Positions 23,778-34,852 of a DNA stretch of 64,000 nt are shown here, in pieces (position 1 is the stretch's first letter; each line of letters opens with the position of its first letter). A model generated the notes under the pieces. That model did no database searches. It was given only the letters and a program-made list of their open reading frames with translations, and was not told where the DNA came from. Both the position numbers and the translations under genes were made by a program. The DNA comes from Apolygus lucorum (Eukaryota; Arthropoda; Insecta; Hemiptera; Miridae), in assembly GCA_009739505.2 (NCBI GenBank), contig CM019179.2, forward strand, positions 335,062 through 399,061, given 5' to 3'.

Positions 23778-24954
23778 TTCTCCTATCTAATAAACTAAAT
23801 GTGTGAAATTCTCGCAATCACATAGTTATACTTTTGGAGCAGAGTGTATCGTTTTGAAAAATTGGACGTTTAACGCATTATTTACGGATGAATTTCGACA
23901 AACTTCGGTAAACTTCGTAATATATTCTCGTCATTTGTTCACAGCAAGTTTATTGACTCGGACCAGAATCATTGTTTTAGTTCTTATGTTATTACTAATC
24001 CCCGTGCTGAAAAACGTCTACCATATTAGGTGGGCAGTATTCTCACATAGTGCCATGATAAATACTCCCGGTGAAATTACACCACCTCGTTTACTATTAG
24101 GTAGGTACCTGCAAGTTTCATTGGATATAAAATATCAACAGCTTTCATATGTGAACAACCTAACAAGAATATAATTTCTGCCAAATTGGCCTTAGCTTAT
24201 AGAATTTGAGAACCTTACTTTTGTTGTATGTTTAGGTCTGCAGGGCTAACAATCAATTTATTGAATGAATCAATATGGCAATGAACTATCACATCCATTG
24301 GCTATCAGAATGCCAAATAAGTACGTCAAGATCTCTATCAGGAGAATTCTAACCGCAGACTATCCGTTGAGCAATTATTGTTCGACACAGACATCGCGCT
24401 GAGAGAAGTGAACCCTATTTATAAGCCCGTTATCGGTCTCTGATAACATAGTATCGCGCTTGTCGATTTCTCATCACTCACTCTTCGGTTTTTATTGCGA
24501 GTTCTTTGTGATAAACAATTAGATAAATCAGTGTCTTTCCGACCGTCGCCAACAAAAATCAATGAAGTGCAAGGCAGCATCTAAGGTTTATTGGGAAAAT
24601 CGTCCTCGTATAAGTGATACCTGTGTTTTCATAGCAAGCCGGTATGGATAATGGTCACGTGACGAGGAAGCAGAACTTTTACAAAAGGTGAGAAATGCAG
24701 AGTGACTCGATTTAGTTAATACTTAATAATGGGGTGTGGGCATGGGTCGGAAAAACTGTTTATTGTTATTTTTAATCTGAACTAGACCTCATTCTGAGAA
24801 TTTTGACACCACCTTCTAGCGTGAGAAGACCTTTTTTTATGAATTTTCAAAGCTTCGAATGTTTATGACAGTGAAAAAAAACTTTGAAAAATCGTAGAAA
24901 AAGATCTACTCATCCAAAAAGAGAAATGTTGGTGTCAGAATTCTCGAAGAATTG
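23778..24954. other. Mostly unique; family H scrap at 24750-24880
   Basis: Positions 24750-24880 match the middle of 7380-7550 (AGACCTCATTCTGAGAATTTTG, CCTTCTAGCGTG, TTATGAATTTT). The rest shows nothing I can support. A 123-codon plus frame at 23803 has no recognisable domain. Confidence 0.45.
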
Positions 24955-25185
24955 ACTCAGTCGGAAGTCACAGAGGAAGAAGAGTGAATGCGGACCAATT
25001 TTCCCGAAAACGGGAACCACGTTTTTCAACTTCATTCACTAGTCGTCGATACTTCTAACAAAGCAAAATGAAATCTGTTTGAAATGGGACCACCACGGAT
25101 ACTGGTAGAACACTTTTCAAAAAGAATCAGACAGATTGGTACCAGAATAAAGAAATGCAAGGTGTTCAGACATACAAAAAAAAAA
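24955..25185. repeat. Family F module
   Basis: CTCAGTCGGAAGTCACAG, GAATGCGGACCAAT, CCACGTTTTTCAACTTC, ACAAAGCAAAATGAAATC and CAGATTGGTACCAGAATAAA appear in the same order at 33355-33583 and, with losses, at 58075-58245. The module always ends in ACATACA plus an A run, and here runs straight into the outer end of an A element. Confidence 0.7.
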
Positions 25186-26240
25186 CGTCTGCCAAGTGGG
25201 TGTGGCACATAGTTTCCTCGTATCCATAACCCGATTATATAGATGATCCGATGCACAGTAGTTAATCTGAAAACACCAATCTCTGAATACCTTTCACTAC
25301 CCTCATAGGGGACCATCTACACGCTAATCTGGACAATCCTAGGAAATTTCATCAAATTCGGATGAAAAATTAAGTGAGTAGATGTATGTGATTGGATCAA
25401 AAAAATACTTAGCCTCGGCTGGGATTCGAACCCGCGACCCCTGGGGGACAGTTGAAGTTATGGCTGTTACAAGGAGTTCACGTTTGCGCCTGCGCAGTCG
25501 CTTCTATCAGTCCGGGGATGATGATTTTCATAGGGGACTATCAACAACCTAATCCACATAATCCCTGAGAATTTCATCGAAATCGGGTGGAAAATGTAGA
25601 AGTTATAGTTGTTACAAGGAAATTCACGTTTGCGCATGCGCAGTCGCTACTATCAGTCCGGGGGTGGTGATTTTCATAGGGGACTATCTACAACCTAATC
25701 CACATAATCCCTGAGAATTTCATCGGAATCGGGCGGAAAATGTAGAAGTTATGGCCGTTACAAGGAAATTCACGTTTGCGCATGCGCAGTTGCTTCTATC
25801 AGTCCGAAGGTGATGATTTTCATAGGGGACCATCTAAATACTAATCTGTAACATCCCTGAAAATTTCATTGAAATCAGATCAAAAATGTAGAAGTTATGG
25901 CCGTTACAAGGAATTCACGTTTGCGCATGCGCAGTCGCTTCTATCAGTCCGGGGATGATGATTTTCATAGGGGACCGTCTACACACCAACCCGCACAATC
26001 CCTGAAAATTTCATCGAAATCGGACAATAACTTCGTATAGTTATGCGCGTTACAAGGAATTCATGACAGACACACAGACAGACAGACACACAGACAGACA
26101 GACAGACAGACACGGAAGCAAAATTGTTCAGAAAGGTCTAAAACGCAAAACGCGAGTGGAAATTTCGATTTTGGAGAACTTTTTTTTTCGTCCTTGAAAA
26201 GTGAAAACAAAGCTTCCGCTACCTTGGTAGACTCGGAAGC
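25186..26240 (-). mobile_element. Family A element, complete
   Basis: It begins CGTCTGCCAAGTGGGTG and ends with the double hairpin at 26212-26240. A tRNA-like tail (B-box GGTTCGAATCC on the minus strand) lies at 25405-25447. Four 145-bp units follow, three with perfect TGCGCATGCGCA, then a (CAGA/CACA)n run at 26064-26114 and the 18-nt block. Confidence 0.85.
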
Positions 26241-26353
26241 AAAACGCTGCAAATTATTACACAACGGTTTATTTTTTAAATAGATCACTCGTCTACAAAA
26301 TCACCAACCATCCAATATGAAGAAAAAAAGAAAAAAAAATAAAAAAAAAAAAA
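26241..26353 (-). repeat. Lone C-end module with A-rich tail
   Basis: AAAACGCTGCAAATTATTACAC through GATCACTCGTCTAC is the C-end module in reverse. It is wedged between two A copies and runs into a long, A-rich tract. Confidence 0.65.
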
Positions 26354-26354
26354 A

Positions 26355-27115
26355 CGTCTGCCAAGTGGGTGTGGCACATAGCTTCCTCGTATCCATAACC
26401 CGATTATATAGATGATCCGATGCATAGTAGTTAATCTCAAAACATCAAAACAAGTTAATCTGTAACATCCCTGAAAATTTCATTGAAATCGGATGGAAAA
26501 TGTAGAAGTTAAAGCCGTTACAAGGAATTCACGTTTGCGCATGCGCAGTGGCTACTATCAGTCCGAAGGTGGTGATTTTCATAGGGGACCATCTAAATAC
26601 TAATCTGTAACATCCCTGAAAATTTCATTGGAATCGGATAGAAAATGTAGAAATTATGGACGTTACAAAGAATTTCACGTTTGCGCATGCGCAGTGACTA
26701 CTATCAGTCCGATTGTGGTGATCTTCAATGGGGACCATCTACAACCTAATCCGCATAATCCCTGAAAAATTCATCGAAATCGGGTAGAAAAAGTGGAAGT
26801 TATGGCCGTTACAAGGAAATTCACGTTTGCGCATGCGCAGTGGCTACTATCAGTCCGAAGGTGATGATTTTCATAGGGGACCATTTAAATACTAATCTGT
26901 AATATCCCTGAGAATTTCATTGAAATCGGATGGAAAATGTAGAAGTTATGGCCGTTACAAGGAAATCACGTTTGCGCATGCGCAGTCGCTTCTATCAGTC
27001 TGGGGATGATGATTTTCATAGGGGACCGTCTACACACCAACCCGCACAATCCCTGAAAATTTCATTGAAATCGGACAATAACTTCGTATAGTTATGCGCG
27101 TTACAAGGAAATCAT

Positions 27116-27147
<32 letters not shown>

Positions 27148-27316
27148 CACAGACACACAGACACACAGACACACAGACACACAGACACTGAACCAAAATT
27201 GTTCAGAAAGGTCTAAAACGCAAAATGCGAGTGAAAATTTTTATTTTGGAGAACTTTTTTTTTTCGTCCTTGAAAAGTGAAAACAAAGCTTCCGCTACCT
27301 TGGTAGACTCGGAAGC
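26355..27316 (-). mobile_element. Family A element, complete (962 bp)
   Basis: CGTCTGCC start, no tRNA-like tail, four units with perfect TGCGCATGCGCA, a long (CAGA/CACA)n run at 27115-27188, the 18-nt block and the double hairpin. It is one of the best-preserved copies and is useful as a reference. Confidence 0.87.
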
Positions 27317-28133
27317 AAAACCAATCTCTAAGTACCTTCCACTTCCCTCATATGGGACCATCTACACGCTAATCTGGACAATCCTAGAACATTTCATCAA
27401 ATTCGGATGAAAAATAAAGTGAGTAGAAGTATGTGATTGGATCAAAAAAATACTTAGCCTTGGCTAGGATTCGTACCCGCGACCCCTGGGGGACAGTTGA
27501 AGTTATGGCTGTTACAAGGAATTCACGTTTGCGCATGCGCAGTCGCTTCTATCAATCCGAAGGTGGTGATTTTCATAGGGGACCATCTGAATACTAATCT
27601 GAAACATCCCTGAAAATTTCATCGAAATCGGGTGGAAAATGTGGATGTTATGGCTGTAACAAGGAAATTAACGTTTGCGCATGCGCAGCGGCTACTATCA
27701 GTCCGAAGGTGGTGATTTTCATAGGGGACCATCTGAATACTAATCTGTAACATCCCTGAATATTTCATTGAAATCGGATGGAAAATGTAGAAGTTATGGC
27801 CGTTACAAGGAATTCACGTTTGCGCATGCGCAGTCGCTTCTATCAGTCCGAGGATGATGATTTTCATAGGGGACCGTCTACACACCAACCCGCAAAATTC
27901 CTGAAAATTTCATAGAAATCGGACAATAACTTCGTATAGTTATGCGCGTTACAAGGAATTCATGACAGACAGACAGACACAGACAGACAGACAGACACAC
28001 AGACACGGAACCAAAATTGTTCAGAAAGGTCTAAAACGCAAAACGCGAGTGAAAATTTTGATTTTGGAGAACTTTTTTTTTCGTCCTTGAAAAGTGAAAA
28101 CAAAGCTTCCGCTACCTTGGTAGACTCGGAAGC
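27317..28133 (-). mobile_element. Family A element, outer end missing
   Basis: It joins the previous hairpin directly (GGAAGC, AAAA, CCAATCTCTAAGTACC). It has a tRNA-like tail (27455-27497), three palindromic units, a (CAGA)n run at 27962-28012 and the hairpin at 28105-28133. It is the third A unit of a same-orientation chain. Confidence 0.85.
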
Positions 28134-28139
28134 AAAAAT

Positions 28140-28726
28140 CAAAAAAAATCAAAATCACCAACCATTGATTGCATTTCGGTCAGCTCTAATTTGAACGGAG
28201 AGTAGGCCTCTTTTGCGATTCACACTCGTGTTTTGATTATATATATATATATTTCAATATAAACCCTTAAATTTTCGTAGGGAGCGAACGGTTTGTCCTA
28301 CAGAGCTCCGCGTGGTCTCAAAAAATTCTAAAAATTCTATAGAATCTTAATTTGAAGGAAAAACAATACCTTTATATCGAAATTTTTTGAGTTAGGGCGT
28401 TTTCAAAATTTCAAAATTGATTTTGGAACCCTTAGGAGTGACCTACATCAACCAAAAGCTTCGGGGCACAACTAGACCCCAAATGGAGCCTACATACCAA
28501 ATTTCATCAAAATCGGTCAATGCTAAGTGGCAAAAGTGCCGCGTACGGCGGACGGCGGACGGCGTACGGCGTACGGCGGACGGCGGACGGCGGACGGACG
28601 GCCAAATTTTTATTCGATTTTTGGATTCTACGTAACTTGAAACGTAAACCATCAAATTTTGAGGGGGTGTTAAAATTTTTTTTTTCTTGGTCGATTCCAA
28701 AGGTTCATTATTGAAAATAATAAACC
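28140..28726 (-). repeat. Family C element with GGCGGAC expansion
   Basis: It runs from CACCAACCATTG through CACACTCGTG, CGAACGGTTTGTCC and ACATACCAAATTTCATC to the hairpin GGTTCATTATTGAAAATAAT. At 28545-28600 the usual GTCC-type spot has grown into a run of GGCGGAC and GGCGTAC heptamers. The end module is missing. Confidence 0.75.
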
Positions 28727-28880
28727 AAAATCGTCGTCCCACGACAACCCGAATTGAGTAGTAATTCCTTGTAACAGCCATAACTTCTACATTTTCTATC
28801 CGATTTCGATGAAATTTTCAGGGATTATGCGGATTAGGTTGTAGATGGTCCCCAATAATGCGCATGCAAAAACGGCTAAA
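28727..28880. repeat. Family G start joined to a family A scrap
   Basis: Positions 28730-28765 are the start of G (GTCGT-CCC-ACGAC hairpin, CCCGAATTGAGTA). Positions 28766-28880 are a plus-oriented fragment of one A unit. Confidence 0.6.
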
Positions 28881-28900
28881 TGTTTAGTTTGTAAAATTTA

Positions 28901-29562
28901 GTTTACTCCTCATTTTTTGCGGAATTTTTCTAACTTGATCATAGCAGTCGGATTCTCGATTCTACGAAATGGATCGGGAGCGAGGGGGGCGATAGTGGGC
29001 TGTGGGGTATGGCGGCGTTCAAATGCCCAGCCGCCCGCCCGACCTTCATCTTCTCTCTTACATTCATGTTTTGCCAGTATGCACCCTTTGGTCACTATAC
29101 TTTTTCCTGGCCACATAATAGGTACCTTCCATTAACCTTCCCGTTTCCAACTTTTCTGTCTTGAGCTTGAACGAATTTGGTGAAATTGGCGTAAAAAGCA
29201 AGATTAAATACAGTATAATCAACTTATAAGCCTGATTCTGTGTTCATTTGATACAGATAATGGTTATCATTAGCTGTCCTACCCCCCTGCTCACTATCGC
29301 CCCCGCTCCTTATCGTAAAATCGAGAATCCGACGGCTATGATCAAGTTAGATTAAATCCGCAAACGGATTCGTCTTCTGATGAAAGTTCTGCAAGGCCAC
29401 TTTTTACACAAATGTTCGAAATTTGAACCATTTTTTTGGAGCAGTGTGCACAAATTTTGGCGCACGTTCTAAACCAATTACCCAAAATTCTACGGTAATC
29501 TTGAAGAGAAACCCGTTTGCGGAATTAAAATATCTCGATCGGTTCTCAAATGAGGAGTAAAC
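28901..29562. mobile_element. TA-flanked TIR element (662 bp)
   Basis: GTTTACTCCTCATT at 28901 is matched by its reverse complement ending at 29562, each flanked by TA. A second inverted pair lies inside (CTAACTTGATCATAGC near 28930 and its complement near 29340; GGGGGCGATAGTG and its complement near 29290). A TA duplication suits a Tc1/mariner-type MITE, but no transposase is seen and the family is an inference. Confidence 0.6.
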
Positions 29563-29614
29563 TATATTTTCTTCATTTTGGTGCTCCCACGTGGTGGCAG
29601 ATTTGACAAAATCA

Positions 29615-30125
29615 ATCCGGTGGCGATGATTTTCATAGGGGACCAACTACATGCCAACAGGCACAATCCCTGGAAATCGAAATCTGACAGTAAATTTTTA
29701 AAGTTATGTCTGATATAAAGATTTGCGAAATCAAGATGACATGAAACCAAAATTGTTCAGGAAGTTTAGACATTCCTAAACGTAAAACGCTAGGGAAATT
29801 TCTGACTTTGGAGTACATTTTGGTTTATTATTTTCAATACTGAGCCATTGGAATCGAGCATGACAAAAAATGTTAACCCCACCTCAAAATTTGATGGTTT
29901 ACGTTACAAGGTAAATCCGAAAATCGAATTTAAAAAAATCCGCTGTACGCGGCACTTTTTTTAGTCACCATGGACCGATTTTGATGAGATTTGGTGAATG
30001 GGCTCCATTTTGGGTCTAGTTGTGCCGCAAAGCTTTTGGTTGATATCAGTCATTTCTAAAGGGGTGAAAAATGAGGTTTGAAATGTTCAATACGCCCCAG
30101 CTCAAAAACTTTAAACAACATCTAG
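29615..30125. repeat. Diverged A fragment joined to diverged C
   Basis: Positions 29615-29820 are an old A end in minus orientation (GATGATTTTCATAGGGGACC, CCAAAATTGTTCAGGAAG). Positions 29821-30125 are an old C start in plus orientation (TTGGTTTATTATTTTCAATA). The joint again falls at a T run. Confidence 0.55.
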
Positions 30126-30339
30126 AGGAACATTTATCTGGTCTTCATTTAAGACGTGCCACGGCTTGAGCAAGTGAGCCCTGTGGGACTTGAAGCTGAA
30201 CTCAAACCCCATGAGAAGGAGAAGAAGTGTCGGCTGACTGCATAGCCAGAAGGGTCATATCTTCCCTCCATCATCTTAGGGACAAGCTAATTCAGAAAAT
30301 TGGAAAAAAGTAGGTAACCCAACCCGATAGTTAACAAAA

Positions 30340-30600
30340 AAAAAGTGTTGAGGAACTCCTTAAGGGATCTTTTCATGTACCCGATATTCGGCTCCTTTTG
30401 AGCCGATTTCAAGGATTTCCTCAACGTCGAGTTAGGATTGTGAATACGACGCTGAGGAAATAGTCATACGACTCGAGGAACTCCTCAAGGATTTCCTCGA
30501 CATGACGACTGTGAATAGCGCAGAGCATGCGACGGTTCTTCATCGCCTCCTTGAGGAGTTCCTCGGCGTGGAGGAATGACTGTGAATTCCCTCATGTCAG
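30340..30600. repeat. Palindrome-rich segment, possible MITE
   Basis: GAGGAACTCCT recurs in direct and inverted form (30352, 30470, 30560), with GTGAATAC and GTGAATAGCG phrases that also occur near the ends of the TIR element at 16723-19130. No clean ends or target duplication were found. Confidence 0.4.
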
Positions 30601-30791
30601 AGGTCAGGTCTTGAACCTGTAACCGACTAGAAGGAAAGAGCTGCCGTGAGCTATAAGTGTTGATATTATTACTTTGATGAACATATTAAATTATGTAAAA
30701 TACCATCGTTTGTAGCAGTGGAATATTTTTTCAAGTATAGACTGTTAATGAAGCAGGACAACACAATATTGGTCCTCCAAAAAAAAATAAT

Positions 30792-31808
30792 AATAATCTC
30801 AACGAAAACACACTGATGTATTAGGTTGTTGGACATAGATATCTAGTCAACAGATGGTATATTGGAATACCAACAATTATTTGTAATGTGATTCACACTC
30901 ATTGTCACACTCATATCCTCCATCATATCCTCCATCATACGATAGCAGTGACGTACTACCCAATAGTTTTGGAACACTTATCTCTACTCGTATTCATGTT
31001 TTGTAATACTCACCAGATCATGTGAGTATTACTTAATAACAGTGTATCCAGATAGGTAGGTAGGTACGCATTGAAGTCGCCGCCGTGCCCATCTGTAGAC
31101 ACAAACTAATCACCTTCCTTACTCGATGATCTGGTTAGCATTACAAGAGTAAGTACCTACCATTGAGTTAGAATGTGCTCCCCAAACTATCAGGTACCTA
31201 GTACGTCTCTGCTGCCATATGGGTATGATAGTAAGTGTGAACCTCCCTAGGAATGGTTGTGACGAGTAATTTGAGACTCTATTATTACATGAGACTGTTT
31301 ATTTTATTGGTGGATATATTATATTGTAGCAACATACCTTCGGAATCGTTGTTACCTAATTAACGTTCAAAACCGTCCACAATTTTAGACAAAAAGATAT
31401 ATACGTTCATACTCGGTGTGGAAGCATGTCTGTGGTATGGGAGGTATGTACCTATATTTCCGAAAACGAATAAAATGTTGGTAAGTAGAACATCTAGGAG
31501 ACGTTTGTGTCTACAGGTGGGTACGGCGGCGACTTCAATGCGTACCTACCTACCTATCTGGATACACTGTGGTTATTAAGTAATACTCACATGATCTGAT
31601 GAGTATTACAAAACATGAATACGAGTAGAGATAAGTGTTCCAAAACTATTGGGTAGTACGTCACTGCTATCGTATGATAGAGGATATGAGTGTGACAATG
31701 AGTGTGAATCACATTACAAATAATTGTTGGTATTCCAACATACCATCTGTTGACTAGATATCTATGTCCAACAACCTAATACATCAGTCTGTTTTCGCTG
31801 AGATTATT
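30792..31808. mobile_element. Long-TIR (fold-back) element, 1.0 kb
   Basis: Inverted arms of about 315 bases (30792-31106) and 306 bases (31503-31808) are nearly identical; the left arm has a small extra CATCATATCCTC duplication. The ends read AATAATCTC. The 396-base centre has no open frame of note. I could not settle a target duplication because the flanks are A/T-rich, so the superfamily is open. Confidence 0.8.
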
Positions 31809-32164
31809 ACTTTTTCCTTTTTGGTGTTCACGGACATCATTTTTGAGGTCGGTCCATTTTTTTGTTACAAAGGTTTTTATCTTATTATTTTTCCATTTTA
31901 TATTATTTTTTATTTTTCACTTTTTAGTGGTCCTCAATTTAAATCAGAAATTAATTTACCCGCAGTTTTTCGATCAGTTTTCGCAATGTAGATCTACTTC
32001 AATACTGTGCATCATTTCAGTAAGGTGAACTAGAAGCCATTGGGTGGACGACATTTTGTAATCCGGATCAGTTTCCATACGTGTAGATGAGTTTCCGTTT
32101 ATGGATCAGTTTCAGGAGGTATTTGGGTCACTTTCCTTCTTAGCCATCTACTCTCATATCCCTT
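31809..32164. other. No feature recognised
   Basis: T-rich unique-looking sequence; the short open frames here are hydrophobic only because of T content. Confidence 0.5.
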
Positions 32165-33125
32165 AACTGTTCGACTTCCCTCATATTTCGTAGGTACTTG
32201 GTACTTCCGACAACACAATTCAACAACTCAACCATGACATGATTGACGGGGAAGCTAAGTGCTACATCCACTTGATAGAAAAGCCTTTATCACCTAACTG
32301 TACTATATACCTCATATTTGGTACAGCACAATGTACTTCCGAAGATCTCCTATACCATTACCTACCCAACTATAGTATGGATGATGAGGAAGCTATGTGC
32401 TCCCCCACTTGGTAGAGTACCCTCTCATCACCGAGTTGTACTATATACCTCATATTTGGTACGGCACTAAGCAGTTATGACAATCTCCTATACTATTGCC
32501 TACCCAACTATATTATGGATGACGAGGAAGCTATGTGCTACACCCACTTGGTAGAATACCCTCTCATCACCGAGTTGTACTATATACCTCATATTTGGTA
32601 CGGCACTACGCAGTTATGACAATCTCCTATACTATTGCCTATCCAACTATATTATGGATGACGAGGAAGCTATGTGCTACACCCACTTGGTAGAATACCC
32701 TCTCATCACCGAGTTGTACTATATACCTCATATTTGGAATGGCACTACGCAGTTATGGCAATCTCCTATACTATTGCCTACCCAACTGTATTATGGATGA
32801 CGAGGAAGCTATGTGCTACACCCACTTGGTAGAATACCCTCTTATCACCTAACTGTACTATTATATCCCTAATAATTGGTACGGCACTATGAAGATCTGA
32901 CGATATCCTACACTGTTACCTACCCAATCGTGTTATCAGTAATGAGGGGGCTATGTGCAACACCCACTTGGTAGAATACCCTTTTATCACCTAATTGTAC
33001 TATTATTTCCCTAATATTTGGTACGGCACTATGCAGATCTGACGATCTCCTACACTGTTATCTACCCAATCATGTTATTAGTGTAGAGAGAGCTATGTGC
33101 TACACCCACTTGGTTGAATACCTAA
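32165..33125 (+). repeat. 139-bp tandem satellite, seven units
   Basis: The phrase CACCCACTTG recurs at 32265, 32402, 32541, 32680, 32819, 32961 and 33103, giving units of 137-142 bp. The central four are the most alike. Each unit contains GAGGAAGCTATGTGCTACAC, which is nearly the outer end of family A (GAGGAAGCTATGTGCCACAC). Confidence 0.85.
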
Positions 33126-33261
33126 CTAACAGTACTATGATTATCCTTCATATTTGGTAGGAAAACTCACATACTCGAGCATTGATAAACACGTTTGATA
33201 TGGCTCATGCAGGTTCTGAGCGAATAACCCAGTATAATTTCCCCCATTCTCATCACCGCAG

Positions 33262-33345
33262 CACCTTTTAGTTATCGGAACCCCCCTCATATAGCATATC
33301 ATTTTAAAGCTTACAATTAGACCTTTAATTTGACTATACACAAAT
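33262..33345. repeat. Dispersed repeat J
   Basis: GTTATCGGAACCCCCCTCAT, AGCATATCATTTT and ACACAAA recur at 51980-52055 in the same order, and in both places follow a satellite-like GCTATGTGCTA...CCCACTTGGT unit. Confidence 0.5.
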
Positions 33346-33354
33346 GGTCCTCCA

Positions 33355-33583
33355 TCGACTCAGTCGGAAGTCACAGGGCAAGAAGAGTGAATGCGGACCA
33401 ATATTCCCGAAAACGGGACCCACGTTTTTCAACTTCTTTCACAAATTTTTGATACTTCTAACAAAGCAAAATGAAATCTTTTTGAAACGGGACCACCACG
33501 GATACTTGTAGAACAAATTTCAAAAAGAACCAGACAGATTGGTACCAGAATAAAGAAATGCAAGCGACTCGGACATACAAAAA
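33355..33583. repeat. Family F module
   Basis: Same phrases and order as 24955-25185, ending GACATACA plus an A run. Here it joins the outer end of a D element. Confidence 0.7.
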
Positions 33584-34654
33584 AACATATTGTTTAGTAA
33601 TGCATGCATTCCAGGGGACGTCCCATTGGATAAGTATTGGATCAGTTTAACCAGTTGTTAAGCGATAAGACTGTTTCTCTCGATGTAATTTATTTATTAG
33701 GTACTTTAGGGAAGAAATAGTGACACCCCTCCCCCCCACCATTATAAACCATAACATTCCTAGCGGCATGGGAGCCTCGAATCTGAAGAGCATTTTAAAA
33801 TCCATGATCTACGACACCCAACATGCGAATTCGAATTCACCCCCCCCCCCCCTCACCACCAATGGTGCCAGTCTGGCACCAAAGCAGAAATACGTCGTAA
33901 CATTGAACTTTCATCTATTAGGTTTAGTAGGCAGTCCGTCGAATGTCACATCCGTATTCAAGGTGAAACACCAAAAAACCCAAGAAATATGAGGTTTATG
34001 GTGCCCTGGCACCATGGTGGCACCACTTTTATTTCCATGGTGGTACAGAAAGTAATTCATGAAAATCCGGAGGTATAATGAGAATTTTTCCTCAATTTCA
34101 AAGCTTGGATACAATTAGTAAGCAGTAGGTAAAGGAACCGAAATATTGAAAAATTGGATATTTTGTGAATATTATCCCCCCACTCACCCCCTCCCCTTGC
34201 GAATTTTGGTACTCTGGTAAAATCATGTACAACTCGGAAGTTATTTGAGTCAAACAAAAAAAGAAACACACAAATCGGTTGGAAATTGAGGCCTGGGCAG
34301 AGTTTATAAGATTATGCCCACAAACGTACGTTTTTTAAGCATTAACCCCCCTCTCCCCCGTTAAAAGGCGAAATTCGAAATTCCGGCGCCGTAGTGCACA
34401 ACTAGATAGTTTTCCGCGTCGAAGAAAAAAAGAACCACGAATATCGGTTGAGAACTAAGGCCTGGGCAGAATACACAAGATTATGCCCAAAAACACACGT
34501 TTTTTGAGCATTAACCCCCCCTTTCCCCTCCTTAAAAGGCAAAATTCGAAATTCCGGCGACGTAGTGCACAACTAGATAGTTTTCCGTCGAACAAAAAAA
34601 GAACCAGGAAAATCGGTTGAGAACTAAGGCCTGGGCAGAGTACACAAGATTTTG

Positions 34655-34697
<43 letters not shown>

Positions 34698-34845
34698 TAC
34701 ACATATGGTTTTTTTTCCGCGGATTTGGATTCAGAATGGTCTAAAACGGATTAGTGTGTGGTTATTTTTCTTTTCTGTTGAGTGTTGTCCTCCTTCACCC
34801 CAGATCGATCGCATAAGGACGCCCAAGTCTTACTGTGGGACGTCC
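33584..34845 (-). mobile_element. Family D element, complete, first of a dimer
   Basis: From the outer end AACATATTGTTTAGTAATGC it runs through GGGGACGTCCC, a C13 run, the hairpin phrase TGGTGCCAGTCTGGCACCA, three units of about 170 bp marked by GCCTGGGCAGA (34291, 34460, 34630), a (CA)n run at 34657-34692, the block complement TTCAGAATGGTCTAAAAC, and the terminal hairpin GGACG...CGTCC at 34845. It encodes no protein. Confidence 0.9.
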
Positions 34846-34852
34846 TAAAAAA

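Noticed and set aside
23803..24174. 123-codon plus frame with a hydrophobic segment
   Set aside because: No family recognised; T-rich codons explain the hydrophobicity.
32165..33125. Regularly spaced repeats resembling a CRISPR array
   Set aside because: Whole 139-bp units are tandemly repeated with no unique spacers, in eukaryotic DNA.
34455..34688. Frames with Val-Cys or Thr-His runs (also near 35753, 43607, 43871, 44248, 47536)
   Set aside because: These are translations of (CA)n/(TG)n runs in D elements.
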